Shown: positions 44,941 to 52,906, counted from the stretch's first letter. The stretch is 64,000 nucleotides of DNA from Haloglomus irregulare (GCF_007421925.1 NZ_QMDX01000005.1:210729-274728); one strand, 5' to 3'. A program made the numbers and translations. The notes: generated by a model not told the origin, from the letters alone.

Positions 44941-45861
44941 ATGACGACCGTGCAGGTCGCGGTGCCACGGAAGGGTCGCCCGCTGGAGGCCGTGCTGGAA
45001 CGGGTGGCCCACCATGCCGGACCCGCCGCGGACGCGACCGAGCGCGCCGACGAGGTGGTCTCGACGCTCCGCTTCGAGAAGGCCGTGACCAAGCGCGACC
45101 GGACGGCCGACCGTTCGGTCTACGAGCGGCTGGCGGACTACTCCGACCCGTCGGACCCGTACGCCCCCGAGTTCACGCTGTTCCGCGACGCCCGCGACGG
45201 GTTCCCCCGGCGGGTCGCCTTCGACTCGCTGACCGTCCCCACCGAGGCCGGCGACGTCCAGCTGGTCGGCCGGGAGGAGCCGTTCCGGGCGCTGCGGAAG
45301 CACGAGTTCGCGCTCGGCTTCGACTCGGCCGACCTCGTCCTGGAGGAGGTCGTCGAGCTCCGGCCGGAGCCGTTGGCCACGCTGGCGGACGTGAACGAGC
45401 GTATCGACCCCCGGGACACGGACGTCCGGGTCGCGGGCGGCCTCGGGGACACGGTCTACCACACGCTGCTGGCGACGCCCGAGACGCGCGGCGACGGCGG
45501 GCGGCCCCTCGACCGCTCGTTCGTCGCCGGCCACGAGGGCGACCTCTGCATCTCGCCGCGCTACGAGCGGCTCGTCGAGGCCGTCATCGGGACGGACGCC
45601 CTGGATGACATCACGTTCTGCTACCCCGGCGAGGACGTCGACGAGGAGGAGGCCGCCATCGCCGAGGCCGGGCTCGGGGTGTATCTCACGGTCACGGGCT
45701 CGACGGCCCGGGACAACGGCCTGCTGGTGGGCGAACAGCTGTTCCCCTCCGAGACCGTGCTGCTGGAGAACGTCCACGAGATGGATGAGCGCGCGGCGGC
45801 GCTGGCGGAGCTACTCATCGACGAGTCCGAGACGGAGCTCGTCGCGCCGGCCTCGGACTGA
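44941..45861 (+). CDS. conserved haloarchaeal protein with HisG-like N-terminus
   Basis: 306 residues. The opening TTVQVAVPRKGRPLEAVLERV resembles the start of ATP phosphoribosyltransferase (HisG), and the two-domain alpha/beta layout could fit a periplasmic-binding-like fold, but the PRPP signature is not evident. The remainder is haloarchaea-specific, with a conserved-looking FDSLTVPTEAGDVQLVG segment. ATG 44941 lies 41 bases after the coiled-coil gene; a GGCTTTTTGC element there can serve as promoter. Function unknown; a HisG paralogue is one possibility. Confidence 0.65.
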   Translation: MTTVQVAVPRKGRPLEAVLERVAHHAGPAADATERADEVVSTLRFEKAVTKRDRTADRSVYERLADYSDPSDPYAPEFTLFRDARDGFPRRVAFDSLTVPTEAGDVQLVGREEPFRALRKHEFALGFDSADLVLEEVVELRPEPLATLADVNERIDPRDTDVRVAGGLGDTVYHTLLATPETRGDGGRPLDRSFVAGHEGDLCISPRYERLVEAVIGTDALDDITFCYPGEDVDEEEAAIAEAGLGVYLTVTGSTARDNGLLVGEQLFPSETVLLENVHEMDERAAALAELLIDESETELVAPASD

Positions 45862-46229
45862 GTGGGGCCGTCAGCCCGGCGCGATGCCGGCACGTCCTGC
45901 CCGCCGACGGTCGTCTCCTCGCCTCCGACTCGCCGGCCGGGCCCCGGTGGATGGCCGACGCGGGGACGGCCGCGTCGGCCTCCCGGATGCTCTCCCCTCG
46001 CCGAGGACGGGAAGCTCGGAACGCGTCATCCCGGTGGTGTCGGTCCTTTCCTGAATCGCCATCCGGTTGACCTGCGGGTCATCGACAGCCGGTCGGTCGG
46101 GCGAGAACCGGGCCGAATCCGAGGTGATGCACGCTCCGCGAAGCGTATGCCTGGCTCGACCGATACGATTCCCGCGTAACGACCCGCCCCTGGGTCGGCG
46201 GATTCGGGTGGAGCGGCCCGCTCGCGCCA
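45862..46229. other. intergenic region, nothing recognised
   Basis: 368 bases between two genes whose 3' ends converge here. Frames are Arg/Pro/Ser-rich. A short leftward frame opening MAIQERTDTTGM near 46060 has weak coding character and is not called. No RNA gene or strong terminator is seen. Confidence 0.3.
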
Positions 46230-46799
46230 TCACAGGAGTGCGATGGCGGCCCTCGTCGCGACGAACAGCGAGGCCATCCCGAAGATGTCGCCGGCGGTCG
46301 TCATCGCCGGGCCGACGAGGTCGTCGGGGTTCATCCCGCGCCGGTAGCCGACGAACACCACGACGACGATGACCACCGTCAGCGCGACGCCCGCCAGTGC
46401 GCCCCCGAGGAGCGCGATGAAGACGAGCACCCGGAGCGGGGCGACCGACGTGTCGAGAACCGAGAGGATGCCGAACGTGAGCAGGGCCGCGGCCAAGCTG
46501 GCGGCGAGGCCGTTGAGCAGCGCGGCGAGGACCGCGTTCACCAGCCGCTCGTTCGGCTCGAAGATCGGCTCGATGAGCCCCTGGTGGAGCGCGCTGGAGA
46601 GCCGGGACCCGAGCGAGCCGTAGACGCTCCCGCGGATGGCGAGGAAGGCCGGGACCATGACGAGCAGGCCCCGGACGGTCCGCAGCTCCGTGTCCATCCC
46701 GCCGAGGATGGTGCCCGCGAGCAGCCCGCCGACGGCGCTCAGCATGACGACCGGGAGCGCGCTGCGGTAGGCGTTCGAGACGACGGAGCGGACTGACAT
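46230..46799 (-). CDS. MgtE-family (SLC41-type) divalent cation transporter half, second gene
   Basis: 189 residues, about five membrane helices: one MgtE integral-membrane module (PF01769-type) without the cytoplasmic N and CBS domains of bacterial MgtE. Typical segments: TVRGLLVMVPAFLAIRGSVYG, FIALLGGALAGV, and MNPDDLVGPAMTTAGDIFG (metal-site acidic residue in the PDD/T-x-x-D region). It is paired with the similar gene at 46855-47415, 55 bases upstream, so the two halves likely form one heterodimeric Mg2+ or Co2+ carrier. Confidence 0.85.
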   Translation of the reverse strand: MSVRSVVSNAYRSALPVVMLSAVGGLLAGTILGGMDTELRTVRGLLVMVPAFLAIRGSVYGSLGSRLSSALHQGLIEPIFEPNERLVNAVLAALLNGLAASLAAALLTFGILSVLDTSVAPLRVLVFIALLGGALAGVALTVVIVVVVFVGYRRGMNPDDLVGPAMTTAGDIFGMASLFVATRAAIALL

Positions 46800-46854
46800 G
46801 CGACGACGCGAGGCCGTACGGGGAACTAGACAAAAAGCGTGGTCACTCCCGGGG

Positions 46855-47415
46855 TCAGGGGACGAGCAGCTGGACGACAGCGAACAGCACCAGGACGCCG
46901 AGCACGTCGCAGACGTTCGTGACGACGGGGATGACGACGTCGTCGGGGTCGAGTTCGGCCCGGTAGGCGGTGTAGGTGGCGACGACGGTGACGACGATGG
47001 CGAGCACCGCGAGTATCAGTCCGCTGGCGAGTGCGACGGCCACAACGCGCCAGACGGAGAGCTGCGGGTCGCCAGTCACTGCGACGATGGCCCAGCCACC
47101 GGCGCCGACCGCCGGGAACACGCTCACCGCGAGCAGCACGGTCGTGATGGTGTTGCCCAGCAGCTTCTCGTCGGTCGGGTCGAAGCTGAGCAGGCCCAGA
47201 TGGAACGCGGTCGACATGCGCGCCGACAGGATGCTCCCCAGGTTACCGGCGGTCCCGATCATCACCGGGACCAGCACGAGCAGCGTGGGGTACTGCAGCA
47301 GCGTCACCTCGAACGAGCCGAGCGTCAGCCCGCCGACCAGCTCCAGCGCGGTCAGCGCGAGCAGGATGGGGAGGAGCGCTCTCGTTATCGAGGGCACGGA
47401 CCAGCTCTCGGCCAT
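46855..47415 (-). CDS. MgtE-family (SLC41-type) divalent cation transporter half, first gene
   Basis: 186 residues, about five helices. YPTLLVLVPVMIGTAGNLGSI and DPDDVVIPVVTNVCDVLG are the module signature, parallel to those of the next gene. First gene of the leftward mgtE pair; ATG 47415 preferred over the Arg-rich upstream extension. Its upstream region (47416-47657) contains the left copy of the inverted repeat at 47604-47629, so inversion of the recombinase segment would change what lies upstream of this operon. Confidence 0.85.
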   Translation of the reverse strand: MAESWSVPSITRALLPILLALTALELVGGLTLGSFEVTLLQYPTLLVLVPVMIGTAGNLGSILSARMSTAFHLGLLSFDPTDEKLLGNTITTVLLAVSVFPAVGAGGWAIVAVTGDPQLSVWRVVAVALASGLILAVLAIVVTVVATYTAYRAELDPDDVVIPVVTNVCDVLGVLVLFAVVQLLVP

Positions 47416-47603
47416 GCTCAGGCTACCCGCGGGAGCCGGCGGGCGTTCCCGAGGGCGGACGCGGTCGGGTCGGGGCCGCCCTGGCACATACCGAACGCGT
47501 GACACAGCAGCGGCTTAACCTCCGGGGGTCGGCCGGAGTCAGGGGTAGCGGGTGTGTGCGGGTGATTCCGCAGGGGCCGTCCATGCGACCGCGCCGTCGA
47601 TTC

Positions 47604-47629
47604 GGTATAGCGATATACGGTGTACGAGT
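47604..47629 (+). repeat. left copy of the 26-bp inverted repeat (candidate crossover site)
   Basis: Core GGTATAGCGATATACGGT (47604-47621), then TACGAGT after one variable base. It is matched in reverse complement at 51077-51102 with 25 of 26 bases identical. The centre is itself nearly palindromic (TATA GCGA TATA), as expected for a tyrosine-recombinase binding/crossover site. It sits 29 bases beyond the 3' end of the recombinase gene and upstream of the mgtE pair. Confidence 0.85.
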
Positions 47630-47657
47630 CCGGCAGGCGACAGCGGGCCGACACCGG

Positions 47658-48701
47658 TCACTCCCGAAGCGAGTAGATATTGGCCTCGTACACCTCGCGC
47701 ACGCGGTCGCCCCAGTTGTGCGTGTAGGTGTCGATGATGTCCTGGGCGACGTCCCCGCGGAGATACTTCACGACGCCGCGGTCACCCGTCCGGTCCCGGA
47801 GGTGGGTGGTGAAGAAGTGCCGGAAGTAGTGGGGTGTGACGTTCTCCTCGGCGCCGCCACCGGCCTGGTACCAGCCGGCCTCGCGGGCATGGTCCGTGAC
47901 GAACGAGCGGACCATCTTCGGGGTGAGGCGAGCGCCCCACTCGTCCTTCGTGCTGCAGAAGAGCGGCTCCGCGGAGGACTTGGCGTCCGGGCGGACCGCG
48001 AGCCATCGCTTGAGCGCCCCCGCGAGCTCGTCGTCGACGGGAACGACCGTGTCGCGCTTGCGCTTGTTCGAGGCCCCCCGTTCCTCGCCGTTGTACGTCT
48101 CGCCGCGGGACGGGCCGCTGGCGACGTAGATGGAGGCCGGACGGCCGTCGAGGCCGCCACGCGGCGGGATGTCGTACGTCCCGCGGACCTCGGGGTCCGT
48201 CAGCGAGACGTCCCGGAGGTCCAGATTACAGCACTCGCCGACCCGCATCCCGGTCTTCAAAAGCGTGAGGACCACCGCGTGCTCCAGTGGATGCTCGATG
48301 TCGCCGACGAACGCACGCATCCGTGGGAGGCCGATCTCCCGGCGTGCGGGATCCGTATCGATAGTCTCGTCCATCTCGTCGGTCACCAGCGCCATCGGGT
48401 TCCGACCGAAGGTGCCGACCTCGACCATGTACCCGTAGAACCGGTGGAGGTAGGAGGCGTAGGAGGCGACCGTACTGTCCGCGTACTCCCCACGGAGCCG
48501 GTGGACCCAGGCCATACAGTCGCGCCGGTCAGCGTCGGCGAGTGTGGTCCCGCGCTCGCTCATGAACCGCTCCGCCGAGCGGAGGACCCGCTCGTAGGCG
48601 TCACGGGTTCGCTCGGTCTTGCCGTGGTAGGTCAGGTCCTCGAGGAAGTACCCGACCGGGTCCTCGACGGCCGCCACCTCGCCGGACCGGGCCTCACTCA
48701 T
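47658..48701 (-). CDS. tyrosine recombinase / integrase (XerC/D-like)
   Basis: 347 residues. N-terminal SAM-like core-binding domain (about 10-110: DPVGYFLEDLTYHGKTERTRD) and a C-terminal catalytic domain with Arg in TGMRVGE (about 151), Lys in NKRKRDTVVP, His-x-x-Arg in TPHYFRHFF, and the nucleophile Tyr in IDTYTHNW near the end. The usual third-box LGH is LRGD here, a variant I recall from other haloarchaeal integrases. Its start overlaps the RHH gene by 8 bases. The inverted repeat at 47604 lies 29 bases past its stop, and the matching copy is 3.5 kb away, so it probably acts on these sites. Confidence 0.92.
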   Translation of the reverse strand: MSEARSGEVAAVEDPVGYFLEDLTYHGKTERTRDAYERVLRSAERFMSERGTTLADADRRDCMAWVHRLRGEYADSTVASYASYLHRFYGYMVEVGTFGRNPMALVTDEMDETIDTDPARREIGLPRMRAFVGDIEHPLEHAVVLTLLKTGMRVGECCNLDLRDVSLTDPEVRGTYDIPPRGGLDGRPASIYVASGPSRGETYNGEERGASNKRKRDTVVPVDDELAGALKRWLAVRPDAKSSAEPLFCSTKDEWGARLTPKMVRSFVTDHAREAGWYQAGGGAEENVTPHYFRHFFTTHLRDRTGDRGVVKYLRGDVAQDIIDTYTHNWGDRVREVYEANIYSLRE

Positions 48702-49173
48702 CCTCGACCACCGTGTACCCGCCGTGGCGACCGCTGTGCCTGACCCGGCCGGCGGACTGGAGATCGTCCAGCGCCGCCTCCAGCCGGTCCTCGATGTCGG
48801 CAGTCAGGCCGGCGACGAGCTCGTCCCAACCGAGATGGCCGTCCGGTTCCAGAAGCTCGAGGACGCGCTCTTGGAGGCCGTCACCCTGGGGGGCAGGGTC
48901 GGCTTCGCGGCCCTCTCCGGGGTTGTGGTCAGTAACCGTTTCATCATCCGGTTCCATGCCGTCCGCCGGGTGCCCTGATCCGGATATCTGAGGCCCACTC
49001 CCGCCCGTTCCATCCAGATCGAAGCTCCGGCGGCCGGCCTGAACCATCAGCCGTACGTACTCGCTGCGGCTCACACCCATCGACTCGGCCTCGGTCGCCC
49101 AGGTCGCGCGCTGGTACGCCGGGACGTAGGTGCTCACCGAGACCCGTTCGGTTTCGACCCCGTCGCTACTCAT
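48694..49173 (-). CDS. ribbon-helix-helix/winged-helix regulator (DUF5805-like) coupled to the recombinase
   Basis: 159 residues. N-terminal RHH-type DNA-binding segment (VSVSTYVPAYQ then GVSRSEYVRLMVQAG, about 10-50), an acidic Gly/Asp/Pro linker, and a C-terminal winged helix (ERVLELLEPDG to DLQSAGRVRH, about 100-158). It resembles haloarchaeal DUF5805 proteins, often found beside integrases. Its TGA overlaps the recombinase ATG by 8 bases, so the two are translated together. It likely controls recombinase expression or helps build the recombination complex. ATG 49173 preferred over 49203. Confidence 0.8.
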   Translation of the reverse strand: MSSDGVETERVSVSTYVPAYQRATWATEAESMGVSRSEYVRLMVQAGRRSFDLDGTGGSGPQISGSGHPADGMEPDDETVTDHNPGEGREADPAPQGDGLQERVLELLEPDGHLGWDELVAGLTADIEDRLEAALDDLQSAGRVRHSGRHGGYTVVEDE

Positions 49174-49328
49174 GGACAACCAGTTGCGTGGACGCCACTT
49201 CAATCTGCGTCAGACGCGACGATAAGTGGCCTTATCATCCTCCGTGATAGCATCAGACCGGGGCTCCGGGGGCGTATATCGGCGAAAACGAGGCATGGTC
49301 CGATACCCGACTCAGATACGACGATAAC

Positions 49329-49727
49329 TCATGGCCAGTCGGAATCGTCCTCGACCGTCGGTGCGTCGGACTCGGAGGCCGTGGAGTCGCCCAGCTCCCA
49401 GTCGGCCCGCTCGGCGGCCTCCGAGAGCGGGAGGCGTTCCCAGCCCTCGGCGGTCGGGAGGGCATCGTCCGGGACGACGAGCACGTAGCGCTCCGTATCG
49501 TGGTGGGTCCGCATGTGCTCGAGCGTCTCGGCGGCGGGAGCCGGCTCCGGCGGAAAGTCGTTCTCGACCGCGTGCTCGCGCGTGAACTTCGTGAGCACGT
49601 GCGGCGGCTGGTCGGTGACCACGCCGACGTGCTCGCTCCAGCGCCGGGCGTCCGCGACAGTCCCCGCCGGGTCCGTGACCCGACGCAGCGCCGCCAGGTC
49701 GAACGCTAACGTCAGTCCTGTCGCCAC
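49329..49727 (-). CDS. DUF7124-like haloarchaeal protein
   Basis: 132 residues from a GTG at 49727. The pattern TLAFDLAALRRVTDP, ADARRWSEHVGVVTDQP, LTKFTREHAVENDF, and ERYVLVVPDDALPTAEGWERLPL matches my memory of the haloarchaeal DUF7124 family, of unknown function. A GCTTAGGCC element 28 bases upstream supports a leaderless GTG start over longer in-frame starts. It lies inside the candidate inverton and shares its orientation with the recombinase, 155 bases upstream of the RHH gene. Confidence 0.72.
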   Translation of the reverse strand: MATGLTLAFDLAALRRVTDPAGTVADARRWSEHVGVVTDQPPHVLTKFTREHAVENDFPPEPAPAAETLEHMRTHHDTERYVLVVPDDALPTAEGWERLPLSEAAERADWELGDSTASESDAPTVEDDSDWP

Positions 49728-50281
49728 ATCCGTATGTAGCAACCGGACGGGCCTAAGCGTAGCGACCTCGCCCGCGGGACCGGCGGCAACCCCTGTTCTG
49801 ACATGAACGTTTATGATGGATGGGTGCATTTCGAGGAACACGAACGATGCTCGCTGTACCCGTACGCAACTGATCCTCCGCCCGACGGCCGCAGCGGCAT
49901 CGACGCGCGAACGTACACTGACCCACCAGACACGATGCAGAACACCGATCATACAGCCCCGATGGTTCCGATGATGACCGACCCGACGACCCACACGACG
50001 CGCACCGACGGCGGTGAGACCGGCTCGGAGCACAGCACGCGTCGCTCCGAGCGACCGCCCGGGACGGCCTGCGCCGAGGCGGATCGCCACCGCGAGGAGA
50101 TCGAACCCGGCGCGGCCGATCTGCGATAACCGGCGTACCCGTACGGTTACCGCGTAATATCCGTCTCCACCGCACAGTCCGATAGTGACTTCAGTAACCG
50201 GCGATACAGCCGGGAAACGGCTACCCGAACCCACTTTTGGCGAACCTAAAAACTCAAGTATCCGCCCGGGAACACGGCAGT
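49728..50281. promoter_or_regulatory. divergent control region inside the candidate inverton
   Basis: 554 bases between the leftward DUF7124-like gene and the rightward glycosyltransferase. An AT-rich spot (AACGTTTATGATGG, 49806-49819) and CCTAAAAACTC (about 50246-50256) look like TATA elements; the latter serves the gene at 50282. An open frame at 49803-50129 (108 codons, MNVYDGWVHFEE) has odd composition and is not called as a gene. Confidence 0.4.
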
Positions 50282-51007
50282 ATGAGCCACCAGCGGGCGA
50301 CCGATGTCACCGCGGACCGGGACTCGACGGCGTTCACCTTCGACGACCTGAGCGTCGTGATGGGCACGTACAACGAGGAGGCCGCCATCGGGACGGTGCT
50401 CGAGGACATCGAGCGCGTGACCGACGGCCGTGCGGAGGTCGTCTGTGTCGACGGCTCAGATGACGGGACGCCCAAGATCGCGCGTGAACACGGTGCGACG
50501 GTCATCGAGCAGGAACCCCAGGGGTACGGCGTGGCCGTCCGAGAGGCGCTGTTGTCGGCCTCTCGCCCCGTCATCGTGACGACGGACTGCGACGACACCT
50601 ACCCCATGGAGGCGCTCCCGGAGTTCCTGGACCTCATCAGCCAGGGGTATGACGTGGTCTCGGGCGACCGCCTCTACTACGGCGCCGACGCCATGCCAGC
50701 CTTCAACCGCTTGGGCAACGCCGCGTTCGCCGCCCTCGCGTCCGCCCTGATGGGCGAGCGTGTCCACGACACGACGACCGGGATGCGCGCGTACCGCCGA
50801 GAGGTCATCGAGAAGATCGAGTGGACGGAGAACACCGGCCTCTCCGCGGAGCTGCTCATCCGCCCGCTGATGCGGGGGTACGAGGTCCGCGAGGAGCCGA
50901 TCACGTACGCCGAGCGCGCGGGCGAGACGAAGCTCGACCCCATCCAGGGCGGTGCGGAGATCCTGAAATCCATCGTGGCAGTCTCGCTCGCCGAGCGGTT
51001 CCGGTAA
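50282..51007 (+). CDS. dolichyl-phosphate hexose synthase-like GT2 glycosyltransferase
   Basis: 241 residues, single GT-A domain without membrane helices. Motifs: VVMGTYNEEAAIGTVLEDI, VCVDGSDDGTPKIA, VTTDCDDTYPMEALP (DxD), and TTGMRAYRREVIEKI, as in DPM1/AglJ-type transferases that charge dolichol phosphate. Last gene before the right inverted repeat, 69 bases before it, and pointing outward. If the segment inverts, this gene would face the mgtE pair. Its product may modify the surface glycan made by the 16-26 kb island. Confidence 0.88.
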   Translation: MSHQRATDVTADRDSTAFTFDDLSVVMGTYNEEAAIGTVLEDIERVTDGRAEVVCVDGSDDGTPKIAREHGATVIEQEPQGYGVAVREALLSASRPVIVTTDCDDTYPMEALPEFLDLISQGYDVVSGDRLYYGADAMPAFNRLGNAAFAALASALMGERVHDTTTGMRAYRREVIEKIEWTENTGLSAELLIRPLMRGYEVREEPITYAERAGETKLDPIQGGAEILKSIVAVSLAERFR

Positions 51008-51358
51008 CCGGGTCGGTCGCACCCGTCTCTCTCACGCGTTTGCCCGCTCCTCCGTTGAGGCCGTGTTCGACCGCGAACTCGTAAACCGTATATCGCTATA
51101 CCAAAATCGAAGCGACGCGACCCCCTGACGCGTCCTGTTCCCCGCCCGCCCGAGATCAGGGGCGGCCACGGTCTGAGGTCGACGGGACCTCGCGGGGGCG
51201 CCAGATCATATCATCGAACCGAACATACGTCCCGACCGATACGTGGTGATGGCCCGAGAGGGGTGAGTATCGACGGATTGCATACTCGGAGTGAGTGTTC
51301 AGCAGTCACGGACAGCCGAGATGGATGTAAGAACCAATCGCGACACTTACCTTTCGCA
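51008..51358. promoter_or_regulatory. region holding the right inverted repeat and the start of the next gene
   Basis: 351 bases without a gene. It contains the right copy of the 26-bp repeat (51077-51102) followed by about 250 bases of moderately AT-rich sequence (GATCATATCATCG, GATGGATGTAAGAACC) that probably carries the promoter of the Tat-exported protein at 51359. Confidence 0.4.
51077..51102 (-). repeat. right copy of the 26-bp inverted repeat (candidate crossover site)
   Basis: Reverse complement of the copy at 47604-47629; the 18-bp core (51085-51102) is identical and only one base of 26 differs. Located 69 bases after the glycosyltransferase gene. Confidence 0.85.
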
Positions 51359-52363
51359 ATGCCAAGCGGGGAGTCAACTCGCGGTGGGAACGAGGAGGAA
51401 CTACGGTCGGTATCGCGCCGCGGTGCCATGTCGATGGCCGGGATGCTCGGACTTGCCGGACTCGCGGGGCCGACCGTCGCGGTGCAGGACGAGGGCGGCG
51501 GACGCGGAGGGTCACCGAGGAGTACCGGAGAGATCGGCGCCGTCACGAACCCGGCATTCGTGACGAACGCGCAGGGCGAGCGCGTTCCGGAAGGTGATGA
51601 ACTCGTCTTCGATACGGGCCCTGTATCGATCCCGCTCGACAGGTTCGTCGAGGCCGACGACCAGTACGACAACACGCTGTTCCCGTCCCTGAACGACTCG
51701 CGACAGTTGGTGGTGAAGCCCCCCGAAGGGTACACCCGCGGAACCGGGGATACGGACTACGATGCGCCGTGGCCGCCACTGCGATGGAGCGACGTGGCGG
51801 GGACTGGTGGAACGGCGAGTGTCGGTCCGATGGTTCCCGAGAGTTCCGATGGGGACGGCGGCACCCGGATCACCATCGAGGTCGAGAACGCCATCCCGAA
51901 CGCACAGTACACCGTCTGGGTCGTCAAGTTCGCGTCGTTGAAGGATCCGAACGACGAGCGGTTCCAGGATAACCCGTTCGTCAGCCCCGCGGGTAACGGT
52001 CTGGTCGGGTTCCACAACCTCGGTCAGAAGTTCGGTGGGCCGGGGGATTCCGAGAACGCCTTCACGACCGACGAGAACGGAAACGGTAGTATCGACCGGG
52101 TCAACGAGGGCGGCCGGCTGAGCGGCGTGCCCGGCTTCAATCCGCTCGGTGACGACCCCCTCGAGGATGGGCCGGTCCCGTTCGTGGGCGAGTCCGAGGA
52201 TTACGAACAGAGCGAGGGCCAGCTCAACCGGATCCAGTCGGTTCTCGGGATGGAGGATCAGATCTCCTTCGTCGGCGCGTACCACTACGACGACCAGACC
52301 TGGGGTGTCTACCCCGGACCCTGGCATCTCAACCAGTTCGGCGTGTCGTTCGTGTTCAACTGA
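51359..52363 (+). CDS. Tat-exported protein of unknown function
   Basis: 334 residues. Twin-arginine signal peptide: VSRRGAMSMAGMLGLAG (about 18-34) with an Ala-rich cleavage region before VQDEGGG. The mature part is strand-rich and acidic, with ITIEVENAIPNAQYTVWVVKF, SPAGNGLVGFHNLG, and a C-terminal VGAYHYDDQTWGVYPGPWH segment. The pattern recurs in secreted proteins that lack a named function. I chose ATG 51359 so that the signal peptide is near the N-terminus; earlier in-frame starts add an unlikely head. Expressed from a promoter just outside the candidate inverton. Confidence 0.78.
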   Translation: MPSGESTRGGNEEELRSVSRRGAMSMAGMLGLAGLAGPTVAVQDEGGGRGGSPRSTGEIGAVTNPAFVTNAQGERVPEGDELVFDTGPVSIPLDRFVEADDQYDNTLFPSLNDSRQLVVKPPEGYTRGTGDTDYDAPWPPLRWSDVAGTGGTASVGPMVPESSDGDGGTRITIEVENAIPNAQYTVWVVKFASLKDPNDERFQDNPFVSPAGNGLVGFHNLGQKFGGPGDSENAFTTDENGNGSIDRVNEGGRLSGVPGFNPLGDDPLEDGPVPFVGESEDYEQSEGQLNRIQSVLGMEDQISFVGAYHYDDQTWGVYPGPWHLNQFGVSFVFN

Positions 52364-52406
52364 TCGCGGGGACCGGACGCCCACGAGATATCCGTATCTG
52401 CGGAGT

Positions 52407-52544
52407 TCACCGTGGTCGGTCCGAGTGGTGCCGTCCGTCGACCGCTCGCCCGACAGCCGCGGCGACACCGGCAGAGTCGGTGGGGGGAACCCGCTTACTC
52501 CCCAACTGTGGGGCCCGACACCGGCCGGTCGGGGAACACGGCAT
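52407..52544 (-). CDS. possible 45-residue protein (weak)
   Basis: ATG 52544 to stop at 52407. The only support is a good TATATA element (52567-52572) 23-28 bases upstream, the right distance for a leaderless transcript. The product is Arg/Pro-rich and has no recognised motif, so it may be non-coding or the TATA may drive a small RNA. Confidence 0.2.
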   Translation of the reverse strand: MPCSPTGRCRAPQLGSKRVPPTDSAGVAAAVGRAVDGRHHSDRPR

Positions 52545-52648
52545 GACGACCCGCCCGGCGGACCGGTATATAGCTGTTGCCACCACCGGGACGCCGCGAG
52601 AGGCGAGCTCGTGTGCCGGAGGGCACGGCGGGGACCGGAATGTCGGGC

Positions 52649-52906
52649 TCAGAACACCATCGCGGTCGCCCCGAGACCGATGGCGGCGACGCCGACGCCA
52701 ATCAGCCCGAGTGCGAGGACGAGCAACACGGCGGTCCGGACGCGACCGGACGTGGATTCCGTCATCAGCTCCTCGCCGGCCCGGCGCCGGGACCGGTACT
52801 CGCTGAACGTCAACGGGTCGAGCGCCTCGGTACCACACTCCGGGCAGGACTCGGGCCGGTCCTCGAACAGCTGGTCGCATCCCACACAGGCGAATCCCCC
52901 TTCCAT
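52649..52906 (-). CDS. zinc-ribbon membrane protein, 85 residues
   Basis: N-terminal zinc ribbon with two CxxC pairs (CVGC near residue 7 and CPEC near 21), a basic linker, then one membrane helix (VLLVLALGLIGVGVAAIGLG) at the C-terminus. The layout suggests a membrane-tethered zinc-finger microprotein with the ribbon in the cytoplasm. ATG 52906 is chosen over one nine codons upstream. Divergent from the GMC oxidoreductase at 53100. Confidence 0.72.
   Translation of the reverse strand: MEGGFACVGCDQLFEDRPESCPECGTEALDPLTFSEYRSRRRAGEELMTESTSGRVRTAVLLVLALGLIGVGVAAIGLGATAMVF

Larger units (their letters stand above)
47604..51102. mobile_element. putative invertible segment (inverton) carrying its own tyrosine recombinase
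   Basis: A 3.5-kb segment bounded by inverted copies of a 26-bp repeat. It holds a tyrosine recombinase and an overlapping RHH gene (both leftward), a leftward DUF7124-like gene, a 554-base gap, and a rightward DPM-type glycosyltransferase. Inverted rather than direct orientation of the repeats predicts inversion, not excision. Both end genes point outward, so inversion would exchange which one faces the mgtE genes on the left and the Tat-exported protein on the right. The repeats and gene content are seen; the switching is inferred. A comparable case is the XerC/D-type recombinase inversion in the haloarchaeal virus phiCh1. Confidence 0.65.

Noticed and set aside
49803..50129. 108-codon rightward open frame in the inverton
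   Set aside because: Odd Thr/His/Asp/Pro-rich composition, no homology recognised, and it overlaps a likely control region.
47604..51102. Reading the two 26-bp repeats as attL/attR of an integrated plasmid or virus
   Set aside because: They are in inverted, not direct, orientation and no tRNA gene or viral gene lies inside, so inversion fits better. A composite remnant cannot be fully excluded.
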